From Salvia splendens (Eukaryota > Streptophyta > Magnoliopsida > Lamiales > Lamiaceae), in assembly GCF_004379255.2 (NCBI RefSeq), contig NC_056034.1, forward strand, positions 38,918,887 to 38,982,886: a stretch of DNA of 64,000 nt, read 5' to 3'. The number at the start of each line of letters is the position of its first letter. The first letter of the stretch is position 1. The position numbers and the translations under genes are program-made. Below, one piece after another: positions 44,641 to 54,490 of this stretch. The notes beneath the pieces were generated by a model, which made no database searches, was not told the origin of the DNA, and saw only the letters and a list, made by a program, of their open reading frames with translations.

Positions 44641-44714
44641 ATTGATCGAGAAGGCATAAAGTTTTGGGAGTTCTTTCTTTGTTTCCTCAAGAAGGCGCTC
44701 AACCTGTTTGAATA

Positions 44715-47700
44715 ATGGCTGCAGCAAGGTTTGATGTTGAAAAGTTCACAGGCCGAAATGATTTTGGCCTATGGAGGCTGAAGATGAAAGCAATCTTGAT
44801 GCAACAGGGTTTATGGGAAACCCTAAATGGTGGAGGCAGTAATGAGGAGAAGAAGCCCGAGCCTGATGAAAAGGAGAAGGCAAAGGCTCAAGACAGAGAG
44901 TACAAGGCATATAGTACCTTGATACTCAACCTCAATGACAGAGTCCTCAGAGAAGTTTCAAAGGAGGAGACAGCGGCTGGAGTTTGGTCCAAGTTGGAGT
45001 CATTATACATGGTCAAATCCTTGGCAAATCGGCTGCACCTGAAGCAGAAACTTCTCACTTTCAAGATTGCTGATGGAAAAGGTGTGTTGGAACAGCTCGA
45101 AGAATTTGGGAAATGCATCGATGATCTTGAGAACATTGATGAAGAGATTAAAGATGAGGACAAGGCTCTGATGTTGTTGAATTCCTTGCCACCAAGTTAT
45201 GAGCATTTCAAGGATGCTATACTTCTTGGTAGAGAGTCCAAGATTGGATATGAAGAGGTGTACTCTGCTCTAAAGCTCAAGGAAATCCAGAAATCTAATC
45301 CAAAGTCCACTGAAATGGTGTCTGAGAGTCTGAATGTTGCTGATCACAAGAAGAATGTGAAAAGAAAGTCACAGAAGAAGCCTTGGAAAAACAAGACAGC
45401 TGACTGGAAAGAGACCAGATCATGCCATCACTGCAAGAAACCAGGCCACATAAAGAAGAATTGTTGGGTTTGGAAGAAGAAGCAGGCCGAGGAAGAGAAT
45501 GGCAAGAACAATGCTGATATTGCAGAAGAGTTGGTGGTCCCGGAGGCTCTGTGTGTGACTGAGGACATGGAAGAACTTCCATGGATCATGGATTCTGGAT
45601 GTAGCTTCCACATGTGTCCAACTAGAAGTCATTTTGAGGAAATCAAGAATGCAGCTGGATCAGTTTTGTTAGGAAATGACCAGATATGCAGAATCAGAGG
45701 AATTGGGTCCATCAGGCTTAGACTTCATAATGGCTCCATCAGGTTACTCACTGGTGTGAGGTTTATTCCAGAGATTAAGAGGAATTTGATCTCTATTGGA
45801 GTGTTGGATGCAGCAGGATATAATTGCATATTATCTGATGGGATTATGAACATCGTCAAGTATGGTGATGTTGTTATGATGGCTGAGAGAAAGAGAAGCC
45901 TATACTATCTAAAGGCAAGTGTGGTTACTGGATCTGTGAATCTGGTGCAGGTATTAGACTTAAGAATGTGGCATCTCAGACTCGGACACTTGGGAGAAAC
46001 TGGAATTAAAGAATTGGCCAAGAAGGAGCTGATTAAGCTGGAAAATCCCAATGAGCAGTTGGGTTTGTGTGAGCAATGTGTGCTCGGAAAGAGTAAGAAA
46101 CTGCCCTATGGAAGAGGAATTCACAGCTCAAAGTCACCACTAGACTATGCCCACAGTGACTTGTGGGGCCCAGCTACACCAGCTTCATTGGGTGGAGGTA
46201 GATACTTTCTATCCATTATTGATGATTTTTCTAGAAAATTATGGGTGTTTATCTTGAAGGAAAAGTCAGAGACATTCATGAAATTCAAGGAGTGGTGTAG
46301 GGAAGTGGAGGTGGAGAAAGGGTGTTCTTTGAAGTGTTTAAGAACTGATAATGGGCTGGAATTTCTGAGTGGGGAGTTTGATTCTTTCTGCAAGCAGAAA
46401 GGTATGAAGAGGCATAGGACATCTCCATCTAATCCCCAACAGAATGGAGTTGCTGAGCGCATGAATAGAACCATCCTAGAGCGAGTTAGATGTATGCTCT
46501 TTGGCTCTGGAATGGCTAAGAGATTCTGGGGTGAGGCTGTGAGTATGGCAGCAGTTCTCATCAATAGAAGTCCTTCTTCAGCTATAGCTTTTGACACTCC
46601 TGATCAGAGATGGTATGGAAAGGCCATGGATTATTCGAATATGAAGATTTTTGGTTGTATGGCTTATGCACACATCAAGCAAAGTAAGTTGGAGCCAAGG
46701 GCCTTGAGATGTGTGATGATTGGATACCAAAAGGGAGTGAAGGGCTACAGACTGTGGTGCATAGAGCCAGGAAATCAGAAAGTTATTATCTCTAGAGATG
46801 TGCAATTTGAAGAAAGTAGGATGCCATTTCTAGAAAAGGCTCAAGAGAGCCAGAGGCCATCTCATTCTGAGAAAGAACCAGAGCCTGAGAGGATGGTGGA
46901 GATGGGTGTTCCAGAACCTGAGGAGGCTGAGGAATCAGTTCAGGTGGAGGTTTCTGGAGCAGATAGAATTGCTGAGCCTGAACAGCAGATGGGAAATCAT
47001 AGTGAACAAGAAGAAGCAGATGCTGATGTCTTGAACCCTGAAGAAGAGCAGCAGGATTTGGGTGACTATGTTCTAGCCAGAGATAGGGTCAGAAGAATCC
47101 CTAAACCATCTACAAGATACAGTGAAGAAGAATACTTGCTATATGCACTATGTGTTGCAGAAAACATAGAGTATGCAGAGCCTTCAAGCTTCAAGGAAGC
47201 TATGAGTTCTAAGGAGAGCAAGCAGTGGATGGAGGCTATGATAGATGAAATACAGTCCCTGATCAAGAACAAGACATGGGTGCTTGTGAAGAGACCCTCC
47301 ACACAAAAACCAGTGAGTTGTAAGTGGATATACAAGAAAAAGTTGGAGGTTGGGAACAAGATTAGGTTCAAGGCTAGGCTTGTAGCTCGGGGGTTCACAC
47401 AAGAGGAGGGAATAGACTATAATGAAGTATTTTCTCCAGTGGTAAAGCATGCCTCAATAAGAATTTTGCTAGCTATAGTTGCTCAAAGAAGTTGGTTTTT
47501 GGACCAACTTGATGTGAAGACAGCCTTTCTTCATGGAGAGCTTGAGGAAACTATATACATGAATCAGCCAGAGGGATTTGTGATACATGGGAGTGAAGAT
47601 AAGGTTTGTCTACTAAAGAAAAGTCTATACGGTTTGAAGCAAGCAAGTAGACAATGGCATATCAAGTTTGATGAACATATGCAGAGTATGGGATTTATAA

Positions 47701-48749
47701 ATTCCAGATATGATAGTTGTGTCTACTTCAAATCAAAGTCTGAGGGACCTGCTGTGTATTTGCTATTATATGTAGACGACATCTTGCTTGCTGGACCAGA
47801 TAGACAGGAGCTAGATAGGGTGAAAGCCTTATTGAAAAAGGGATTTGAAATCAAGGATCTGGGGAGTGCTAGCAAGATTTTGGGAATGGATATATTCAGA
47901 AATGCAGATAAGAGGGTGTTGTGGTTGTCCCAAGAAGGCTACATTCAGAAAGTACTGCGCAAATATCAGATTGACAAGAGTAGAACAACCTCAGTTCCAC
48001 TATCACAACAGACTAAGCTGTCCAAATCACAATGTCCCAGAAATCAGCAAGAAGAAAGAGAGATGAGCCAGATACCTTATTCCAACATAGTTGGGAGTGT
48101 GATGTATATGATGATATGCACAAGGCCTGATATTTCTCATGCGGTAAGCGTGGTGAGCAGATACATGTCCTGTCCGGGAAGAGAGCACTGGTTGGCTTTG
48201 AAAGGGATTCTCAAGTATCTCAAAGGAAGTAGTGATCTGGGAATAATGTTCAAATCAGAGAATGAAGGAGATAAGGATAGCATTATTGGGTTTTGCGATT
48301 CAGATTATGCAGCTAACCTTGATAATAGGCGCTCACAATCTGGGTACATATTTACCTTGTTCGGCTCCGCGGTGAGCTGGAAGTCTAATCTCCAATCCGT
48401 GGTGGCTCTATCGACGACGGAGGCAGAGTATATAGCTCTTGCTGAGGCAGTAAAGGAAAGCTTCTGGCTTAGGGGTATAGTTGGTGATTTTGGGGTGAAG
48501 CAAGAGAATGTTGTGATCAAGTGCGACAGCAATAGCGCGATTTGTCTCTCGAAACATCAGACATATCATGAACGCAGCAAACATATAGACGTGAGGCTGC
48601 ATTTCATTCGAGATGAGGTTGAGAAGGGTGCGGTGAAGATTGAGAAGGTCAGCACCGAGCACAATGCGGCTGATGCACTTACTAAAGCCCTACCAAGATC
48701 CGAGTTCCGACATTGCTTGGATTTGGTTGGGGTGGTCCGAAATTTGTAA
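44715..48749 (+). CDS. Copia E gag-pol polyprotein (1,344 aa, intact)
   Basis: A single frame from ATG to TAA. Gag occupies residues 1 to ~225 (FTGRNDFGLWRLKMKAILMQ at the start). The zinc knuckle CX2CX4HX4C is at 237-250. The protease has D293-S-G. The integrase zinc region (WHLRLGH...CEQC) starts near 418, followed by the catalytic segments HSDLWGP, RTDNGLEF and NGVAERMNR, which carry the D, D and E. A Glu-rich linker follows. RT has KARLVARGFTQEEGIDYNEV, DVKTAFLHGELEETIYM and an intact YVDD at 1019-1022. RNase H has FCDSDYAANLDNRRSQSGY, LSTTEAEYIALAEAVKESFW and the end AADALTKALP. All key residues are present, so the element may be able to transpose; expression is unknown. Sequence is longer and less AT-rich than the surroundings. 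Confidence 0.96.
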   Translation: MAAARFDVEKFTGRNDFGLWRLKMKAILMQQGLWETLNGGGSNEEKKPEPDEKEKAKAQDREYKAYSTLILNLNDRVLREVSKEETAAGVWSKLESLYMVKSLANRLHLKQKLLTFKIADGKGVLEQLEEFGKCIDDLENIDEEIKDEDKALMLLNSLPPSYEHFKDAILLGRESKIGYEEVYSALKLKEIQKSNPKSTEMVSESLNVADHKKNVKRKSQKKPWKNKTADWKETRSCHHCKKPGHIKKNCWVWKKKQAEEENGKNNADIAEELVVPEALCVTEDMEELPWIMDSGCSFHMCPTRSHFEEIKNAAGSVLLGNDQICRIRGIGSIRLRLHNGSIRLLTGVRFIPEIKRNLISIGVLDAAGYNCILSDGIMNIVKYGDVVMMAERKRSLYYLKASVVTGSVNLVQVLDLRMWHLRLGHLGETGIKELAKKELIKLENPNEQLGLCEQCVLGKSKKLPYGRGIHSSKSPLDYAHSDLWGPATPASLGGGRYFLSIIDDFSRKLWVFILKEKSETFMKFKEWCREVEVEKGCSLKCLRTDNGLEFLSGEFDSFCKQKGMKRHRTSPSNPQQNGVAERMNRTILERVRCMLFGSGMAKRFWGEAVSMAAVLINRSPSSAIAFDTPDQRWYGKAMDYSNMKIFGCMAYAHIKQSKLEPRALRCVMIGYQKGVKGYRLWCIEPGNQKVIISRDVQFEESRMPFLEKAQESQRPSHSEKEPEPERMVEMGVPEPEEAEESVQVEVSGADRIAEPEQQMGNHSEQEEADADVLNPEEEQQDLGDYVLARDRVRRIPKPSTRYSEEEYLLYALCVAENIEYAEPSSFKEAMSSKESKQWMEAMIDEIQSLIKNKTWVLVKRPSTQKPVSCKWIYKKKLEVGNKIRFKARLVARGFTQEEGIDYNEVFSPVVKHASIRILLAIVAQRSWFLDQLDVKTAFLHGELEETIYMNQPEGFVIHGSEDKVCLLKKSLYGLKQASRQWHIKFDEHMQSMGFINSRYDSCVYFKSKSEGPAVYLLLYVDDILLAGPDRQELDRVKALLKKGFEIKDLGSASKILGMDIFRNADKRVLWLSQEGYIQKVLRKYQIDKSRTTSVPLSQQTKLSKSQCPRNQQEEREMSQIPYSNIVGSVMYMMICTRPDISHAVSVVSRYMSCPGREHWLALKGILKYLKGSSDLGIMFKSENEGDKDSIIGFCDSDYAANLDNRRSQSGYIFTLFGSAVSWKSNLQSVVALSTTEAEYIALAEAVKESFWLRGIVGDFGVKQENVVIKCDSNSAICLSKHQTYHERSKHIDVRLHFIRDEVEKGAVKIEKVSTEHNAADALTKALPRSEFRHCLDLVGVVRNL

Positions 48750-48796
48750 GTATGGGAAGGAAGGTGGAACTGGTGGTGATGGATCTTAGATTGCTC

Positions 48797-48810
48797 AAAG
48801 GTGGAGGATT
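48797..48810 (+). promoter_or_regulatory. Polypurine tract of copia E
   Basis: AAAGGTGGAGGATT directly precedes the 3' LTR start TGTTAG, 48 bp after the stop codon. Confidence 0.75.
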
Positions 48811-49470
48811 TGTTAGTGTTTGAGCTCATCAAGATCGGATTGAGCTGGTGGAAGAATCAAGTCAGGAAATAGCCGTTGGGAACCAAAACAGGAACTAGCC
48901 GTTGGAAACGGTTATAACCGTGTTCGGCAAAAGGAGCTGTTCGGCCAAAGGAAGCTGTTCGGCAAAAGGAAGCTGTTCAGCAATTGGAAGCTGTTCAGCA
49001 ATTGGAAGCTGTTCGGCAATTGGAAGCTGTTCGGCAAAAGGAAGCTGTTCAGCAATTGGAAGCTGTTCGGCAATTGGAAGCTGTTCGGCAAAGGAAGCTG
49101 TTCGGCGGTTTTCTTGATCGATACTTCTTAAGGGAGTTGCGATTCATTCCGGAACTAACAACAACAGAAATCAAAAGTGATAGAGAGAGAATTCAAGAGA
49201 GGAAGTGTTATCTTTCAGCTGTGCGTTTTTAGCTCTCGAAGCAAGAAGTTTTCGGGCGAGTTGAGGGTTTTCCATCTTGTAAATTCTTGAGAGTTTTGAG
49301 TGCTCTTATGTTTGTAATTTCTCGAGTGATCAATAAAGAAACACACCAGATTCTGCCCGTGGATGTAGGCTTACGCCGAACCACGTAATTCGCTTGTGTT
49401 TCTTCCTTGCATGTTGTCATTTCATTAATTTTGCATTTCGATCATCACAACCGTAGGTTCGCTCTTCACA
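48811..49470 (+). repeat. 3' LTR of copia E
   Basis: 660 bp. Differs from the 5' LTR at two noticed positions, both in the tandem-repeat part (AGGAGATGTT versus AGGAGCTGTT, and one TTCGGCAATT versus TTCAGCAATT). Confidence 0.92.
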
Positions 49471-49662
49471 AGAAATATGATCAGTCAAGTTTCTAGATCA
49501 AAGTTGTTATAATTATTTGTCGTACTCCAGTTAAAATTCTCGAATATGAAATGATATGCGTGTTGAATGATTGAGGTAGTGAAATGGATAAAGTTGTAAA
49601 TACAAGTGGCAACTTAGCTAATTAGGGTTTCTTGGCCTACATTTTAGGTTTTTCTGGCTCCT

Positions 49663-49669
49663 ATATAAG
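49663..49669 (+). promoter_or_regulatory. TATA box of SUMO-like gene 3
   Basis: CCTATATAAGGACC lies about 140 bp before the proposed ATG at 49806, with CT-rich TTTCTCTCTCTC between, which suits a plant core promoter and leader. Confidence 0.6.
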
Positions 49670-49805
49670 GACCATTTGATGTAAAACTTGACATAATGAA
49701 ATAGTCCACTTACATCTAGTCTTTTATATCAATTTTCTCTTTTATTGCCCCTTTCTCTCTCTCTCAAAAACAAGTGAAGAAAGAAGGACGCAAGGAAAGA
49801 CTTCA

Positions 49806-50303
49806 ATGGCAGGTTCAAGAATTGCGATTTGCTTCATGGATCAGGCATTCATTTTATATAATTTCTCGTTCCATCTTTTTTTTATATACCATTTTCTTTT
49901 GGCTCATTAACTTAAGATTTATGTTTTTTTATTATGAAGTTAGAATTATTATATTTATAAATAAAATAGTAGTGATGGAAATTGCAGGCTCGGGAGGCGG
50001 TGTACATGAGAGTTAGGGGCAAGATAGAAATAAAGATGGTGCTAAAAAGTTATTGTAATGAAAAACAAGTGGAGTATGGAACTGTGGATTTCTACCTTGA
50101 GGGTAACCGTCTTCCTCGTAGTGGAACTGTTGCTCAGGTTATTTATCCTAACTAAATCTCCTTTGTGTCTTATTTTTAGAAAATGGTAGGACTAATAATT
50201 AAGTTGTTTGATTTGTATCATCAAGCTTGGGTTGAAGGATGAGGATGTAATTGATGTTGTGGCACCAGTCTATGGAGGTGGGCCTTCAAATCCAAGCTGT
50301 TGA
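49806..50303 (+). CDS. SUMO-like ubiquitin-fold modifier 3, diverged (3 exons, 88 aa)
   Basis: Exon 2 (49988-50137, 150 nt) and exon 3 (50226-50303, 78 nt) have exactly the lengths of those in genes 1 and 2. Exon 2 reads AREAVYMRVRGKIEIKMVLK, SYCNEKQVEYGTVDFYLEG and NRLPRSGTVAQ; exon 3 reads LGLKDEDVIDVVAPVYGGG plus PSNPSC. The proposed exon 1 is 49806-49844 (MAGSRIAICFMDQ), aligned with QRKVAISIKSQ of gene 1; its donor would be CAG|GC, a rare GC-AG intron, because no GT fits there. The alternative donor CAG|GTTCAAG at 49811 leaves only a few codons after the ATG. The HQ before the glycines is replaced by VY. Function as a modifier is inferred only from fold-level similarity. Confidence 0.65.
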
Positions 50304-52485
50304 ATTTGCATATTAATGTTGTGTTTTAATTGAATTTGCTATCTGCAATGATTTTCATATGAAGGATGTTTTTATTAAATTTTGATAAAGGATCTTAATT
50401 ATGTGTGTTTATGATATGTTTATTTCCATTTTAGCTTAGATATCTCATAATGCTGTGAAGATTAATTCTCTACTACTATTATTTTATTTCATTATCTGTA
50501 ATTACTGTGTATATTACATATCTTCATACAAGAAATTATAGTTATAATAAATCGTATACTAAGAAACTGCTTAATTTTATTCTATCACCTTATTATTTTT
50601 GTCAAATTTGAATAAACAAAGTATTTGCATTAATATAAGTATGGGTAAAATTCAATTTTGGGGAAGTTTTGTGAAAAAGATTCCTTCAAAGGGAACCTTT
50701 TTTTGTCTTCTGACTTTTTAAGACTAAAATGTCAATGAGCATATTCATAGATATATCCAGGGATATTCAAACCTATTTTGAATAATTTTAACATAAAAAA
50801 GTAATTTAGTTAAACTAAAATATTCACCTACTTTATATACGTATTCAATCATATCAGTATATTTTTTCTACAATTATGTATTAACCCAAACAACAATTTA
50901 TAATAAATAGATCGATATAAATTTGAATAATATAATAAGAATTGCTTATTAATATATATAAATATAAATATATTGTTTATTAAAAATTACTCAACCTGTA
51001 AAGTGAAATTTATGAAACATATTACAATGATATCTGAACTTCTTATTTCAATAATATTGAAAGATGTTATTCTCATTTAGCGGATTATTGGATTAAGTTT
51101 TCATTTTGTTTTTCGTTTTTTATTTAATTTTATGCATTTAAATGTAAATTTTATTTGTAATATCATTTTATGTTATGTTATGTACTTTTTATCATTAAAT
51201 ATTATTTTATTTATTTTGTTCAATATAGCCCAAACACAAAAATAAAATTAACAAAACTCACAACATAACTAGTTAAATACTTAAATATACTTATAAATTT
51301 AATGTATTAATACTTATATTTAATCATCGATTAACCTGGATGAATGCTTATATTTGGTTGATGAAAAATAATTTTTTGACAGTATGGTATTCAATATAAG
51401 GTTTAAGTAGTAATTTTATATCATATTTTATTTTTGAAGAAATTTATATTTAATACTGTATTTCTATATATTTTCTTACCCTTATATATAAAAGTGTTTA
51501 TTTAATTTTAATTACGGTTAATGAGATTTAACCAGCTAATTAAGCCGTTTCCATATGTTATCTACCGCTATGAACTATGACCCCCATAAATTGTTGGGTA
51601 AATAATTTCAATTATTACCGTCATACAGAATCCCTTAAATATTTATCTTGAATTTTTTTTTTTTAATCTTGAATTTCATTCTGTGAGGTTGAATTTATTG
51701 TAATTTGTTTTGATATTTTGTTGGCTTATTATATTGCGGTAGATTAGTCACAATACAAAATATAATTAAACAAAAGAAAAAAGACATAAGAGATATATAT
51801 AGTTTAGAGACATTATGTCACAAAATCATGGCCCTTTTTAATTCCTTTTTCTCTTCCTAAATCATTATATACAATTTTGCTTGTTAGTGGAGTGTATATT
51901 TAATGTAGCACAAAATTAAGACTAAATCAGTAACGCTTCCAATCTGTAAAAAAATGATATACCCATAAACGGAAGTCGATATAATTAATATATATATGCT
52001 CACAAAAAACAGTTGTTTTATTTCCATTTTGATTCTTTCACTAAAATGAGTTTCTACCTATTTATGGTAAATTTCTCTCTAATGAAGTGTTTTTATTTTC
52101 CACAAATAATACCTTAACCACTGTCTACCCATTTAACCAAATTTCCATAAAAATGCAAAATGTTTGCATCAAAACTATTTTTGATGGACGGATCATGTGT
52201 ATTCAATTAAAACTAATTTATCATAAGGGCGCCAACCACTACATTTTCTTCCCATTCTGCAATTGTTCGTCTTCTTACCCAGAATTTATTCTTCCTTCAT
52301 GGACGTTTCTACTTCAAACAAGATCATCCAAGTATGTTCCTTCCACAACAAATACATAAATAATTTAAAAAAATGTTTTCAAATTTCTCATTAAATTTTG
52401 CCATAGTTTAAAAAACGAGACACTTATTTGATGTAGTAAATTAAATTTATAACTAAATAGGACTTATTTATAGAAGACGAAAATA
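50304..52485. other. AT-rich DNA downstream of gene 3, partly duplicated with 40771-42060
   Basis: Contains the duplicated blocks listed for 40771-43200. A frame at 52087-52359 has no recognisable motif. No gene is supported. Confidence 0.5.
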
Positions 52486-52529
52486 TACACGTGTGTATAC
52501 AATGTCCTACACGTGTGTATACGATGTCC
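52486..52529. repeat. 22-bp tandem duplication with CACGTG core
   Basis: TACACGTGTGTATACAATGTCC is followed at once by the same 22 bases with one change (A to G). Each copy contains the palindrome ACACGTGT, a G-box-type word. Confidence 0.8.
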
Positions 52530-52653
52530 TACATATTTTTATAAAAATACAATGTCGTACATAGAGCAGTGAGAAAATGAAAACTCATATATTGTACAAA
52601 CTCCAAACTTTTCAACATAGTATCAATACAACTTCAACACAATATCAACACAG

Positions 52654-52761
52654 TATAAAATTTCAAGATTTTGATTTCAACACAAAGTCAATATAATGTC
52701 AACACAATATAAAATTTCAAGATTTTGATGTCAACACAAAGTCAATATAATGTCAACACAA
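52654..52761. repeat. 54-bp tandem duplication
   Basis: The unit begins TATAAAATTTCAAGATTTTG and ends AATATAATGTCAACACAA. Copies at 52654-52707 and 52708-52761 differ at one noticed base. ATTTCAACACAA-type words continue on both sides. The following TTTTCTAACGGTCCAGATCAT (about 52830) also occurs twice near 26.5 kb. Confidence 0.8.
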
Positions 52762-53502
52762 TTTCAACACAACATTAACCGTTGACATTGTGTAGACATT
52801 TTTATTGCTATTATTTTATCGTTTGTTGATATTTTCTAACGGTCCAGATCATAGTTCGAAGTCAACACATTTATCCACAGCTACTTTACTCTCTCTTACC
52901 TTTTTCATTTTCCTCTTTATTCTCTCTTTACTTAACTCACCTCACAATTTTTCTTAATCTTCGTGCCTAAAAAAAATGTTTCCATTACTATGGAACGGAA
53001 GGAGACGACAGCAGAGCAGGAAGCAACGAAAAGGACGCCATCAGAGTCGGGAGATAACAAAAATATTCTTTACTATATTCGACCCCACGAATTTCATTTT
53101 CTAGATCCGCCATTGCCTGCAACTGATCATTTGTTGGGGAATGATACACTTAGAATAAGTTGATTAATCTATTAATCTATTGACCCCACTAAGTAGCACA
53201 ATAGGCTTTCAGCTATAGCTTCTTTAAAAGTTTAACGATCCACCTTTAAAACTATAACCTCATATGCTTTTGGTTCTTATGGTTTCCAATCTAAGCTCGG
53301 GTCCTAAATCTGAGTTAGAAGACATCAGACAATAGACACGTGCTGAATTAATTTATTCGACTCAAACAAATATAGATGGGAAATGCACAATAGAGAGAAA
53401 CTAATTAACACAAGAAAAATCAAGTCATTCAACAAATGGGAAACATGTTTTAGCAAACCATATTATAAACTAGGAGCAATCCAGGGACCTAGCCACTGCA
53501 AA
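52762..53502. other. Intergenic DNA
   Basis: A short frame at 52963-53163 (KRTPSESGDNKN, DPPLPATDHLLG) has no recognisable domain. No other feature seen. Confidence 0.4.
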
Positions 53503-53759
53503 TACTCTCTCCGTCCACCATTACTTGTCCCTAGTTTTCTTTTTGGTCTAACCGTCAATACTTGTCACACTTACTTTTTTTTATTTTTGGTAATGAATCT
53601 CACATTCCACTAACTTATTCTCACTAACATTATATTGTGAAACTAATATTCAAATGTAGGACTCACGTACCATTAACACTTTTAACTCAATTTTCATTAT
53701 ATCTTTTAAAACTCGTGTCGAATCAAAGTGTGCTAATTAATAGCGGACAAAGCGAGTAT
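53503..53759. mobile_element. Stowaway MITE
   Basis: TACTCTCTCCGTCCACCATT at the left, AGCGGACAAAGCGAGTA at the right. Confidence 0.75.
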
Positions 53760-54002
53760 AATAATGTTAATAGATTGAAATACCATGATGGACAATTCTT
53801 TGGTGGATAGAAGATTCAATACTTTCCCTAGCTCTGAGCTTTTATCTTTTTCACATTCTTCAATTATCTGGGATGGAAAATGTTCTTTTTTCGGCTTTTG
53901 TCTTATTTATTCTTGTGAGACTGTTATAGGGAAAATTTTAAATTCAAATGAGCTACAAAATAAAAATCCATGTTTTCACCTTGTTGAGTGGGATTCCAAG
54001 CC

Positions 54003-54389
54003 AAGTCTGTTGGCAATTGAAATTAGAAAAATAACATATAACTGTCCCACATCGGTGTTAAAAGAAAACTGAAACTAGTATATAAATCCCATGGGCCACT
54101 CCTCCTATCACCGATTGGTTTTAGGAAGGAACCAATGTATTTCTATCATGGTATCAGAGCGGATCGCCGACTGTGGGTCAAATTTAACTGACCCAGCAGT
54201 ATATCTGGGCTAAAAACCGAAAAAATGACTACCCAACAGTATATTTGGGCTTAAAATTTGGGCCAGTGGTCCAACCGATCGGAAAAAAAATTGGGCCAGT
54301 TGTCCAATCGATCAGAAAAAAAGTCCAACCCCTCCAAGTTCACCTTGAATGGTTTGAGGGAGGGGAACCCATGGATTTCTATCAAAGTC
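54003..54389 (+). mobile_element. TRIM element 2 with AAGTC target duplication
   Basis: 5' LTR 54008-54148 (141 bp, TGTTGGCAATTGAAAT...TTTCTATCA), then immediately the initiator-Met primer site TGGTATCAGAGC (54149-54160), an interior with GTATATCTGGGC/GTATATTTGGGC repeats, and the polypurine tract GGTTTGAGGGAGGGG. Only the last ~19 bp of the 3' LTR remain (ending 54384). AAGTC flanks both sides (54003-54007, 54385-54389), so the loss of most of the 3' LTR came after, or as part of, a correct insertion. Confidence 0.88.
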
Positions 54390-54406
54390 TACTCGGCCAG
54401 GTAGCC

Positions 54407-54490
54407 CTCTCTGGTAGATGTGGCAAATCATGTGGGTTAGGTCGTTACCTCTCTGGTAGATGTGGCAAATCATGTGGGTTAGGTCGTTAC
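54407..54490. repeat. Perfect 42-bp tandem duplication
   Basis: The unit beginning CTCTCTGGTAGATGTGGCAA and ending TTAGGTCGTTAC occurs twice in direct succession without a noticed mismatch, 17 bp after the TRIM target duplication. Confidence 0.9.

Larger units (their letters stand above)
43942..49475 (+). mobile_element. Intact, young Ty1/copia retrotransposon E
   Basis: 5,524 bp (43947-49470) with 660-bp LTRs at both ends, flanked by the perfect 5-bp duplication AGAAA (43942-43946 and 49471-49475). The interior has one uninterrupted 1,344-codon gag-pol frame. I found two base differences between the LTRs by eye, so the insertion is recent. It lies between the SUMO-like pseudogene and SUMO-like gene 3. 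Domain content and PR-INT-RT-RNH order are those of the Tork/Tnt1-like copia group. Confidence 0.95.
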
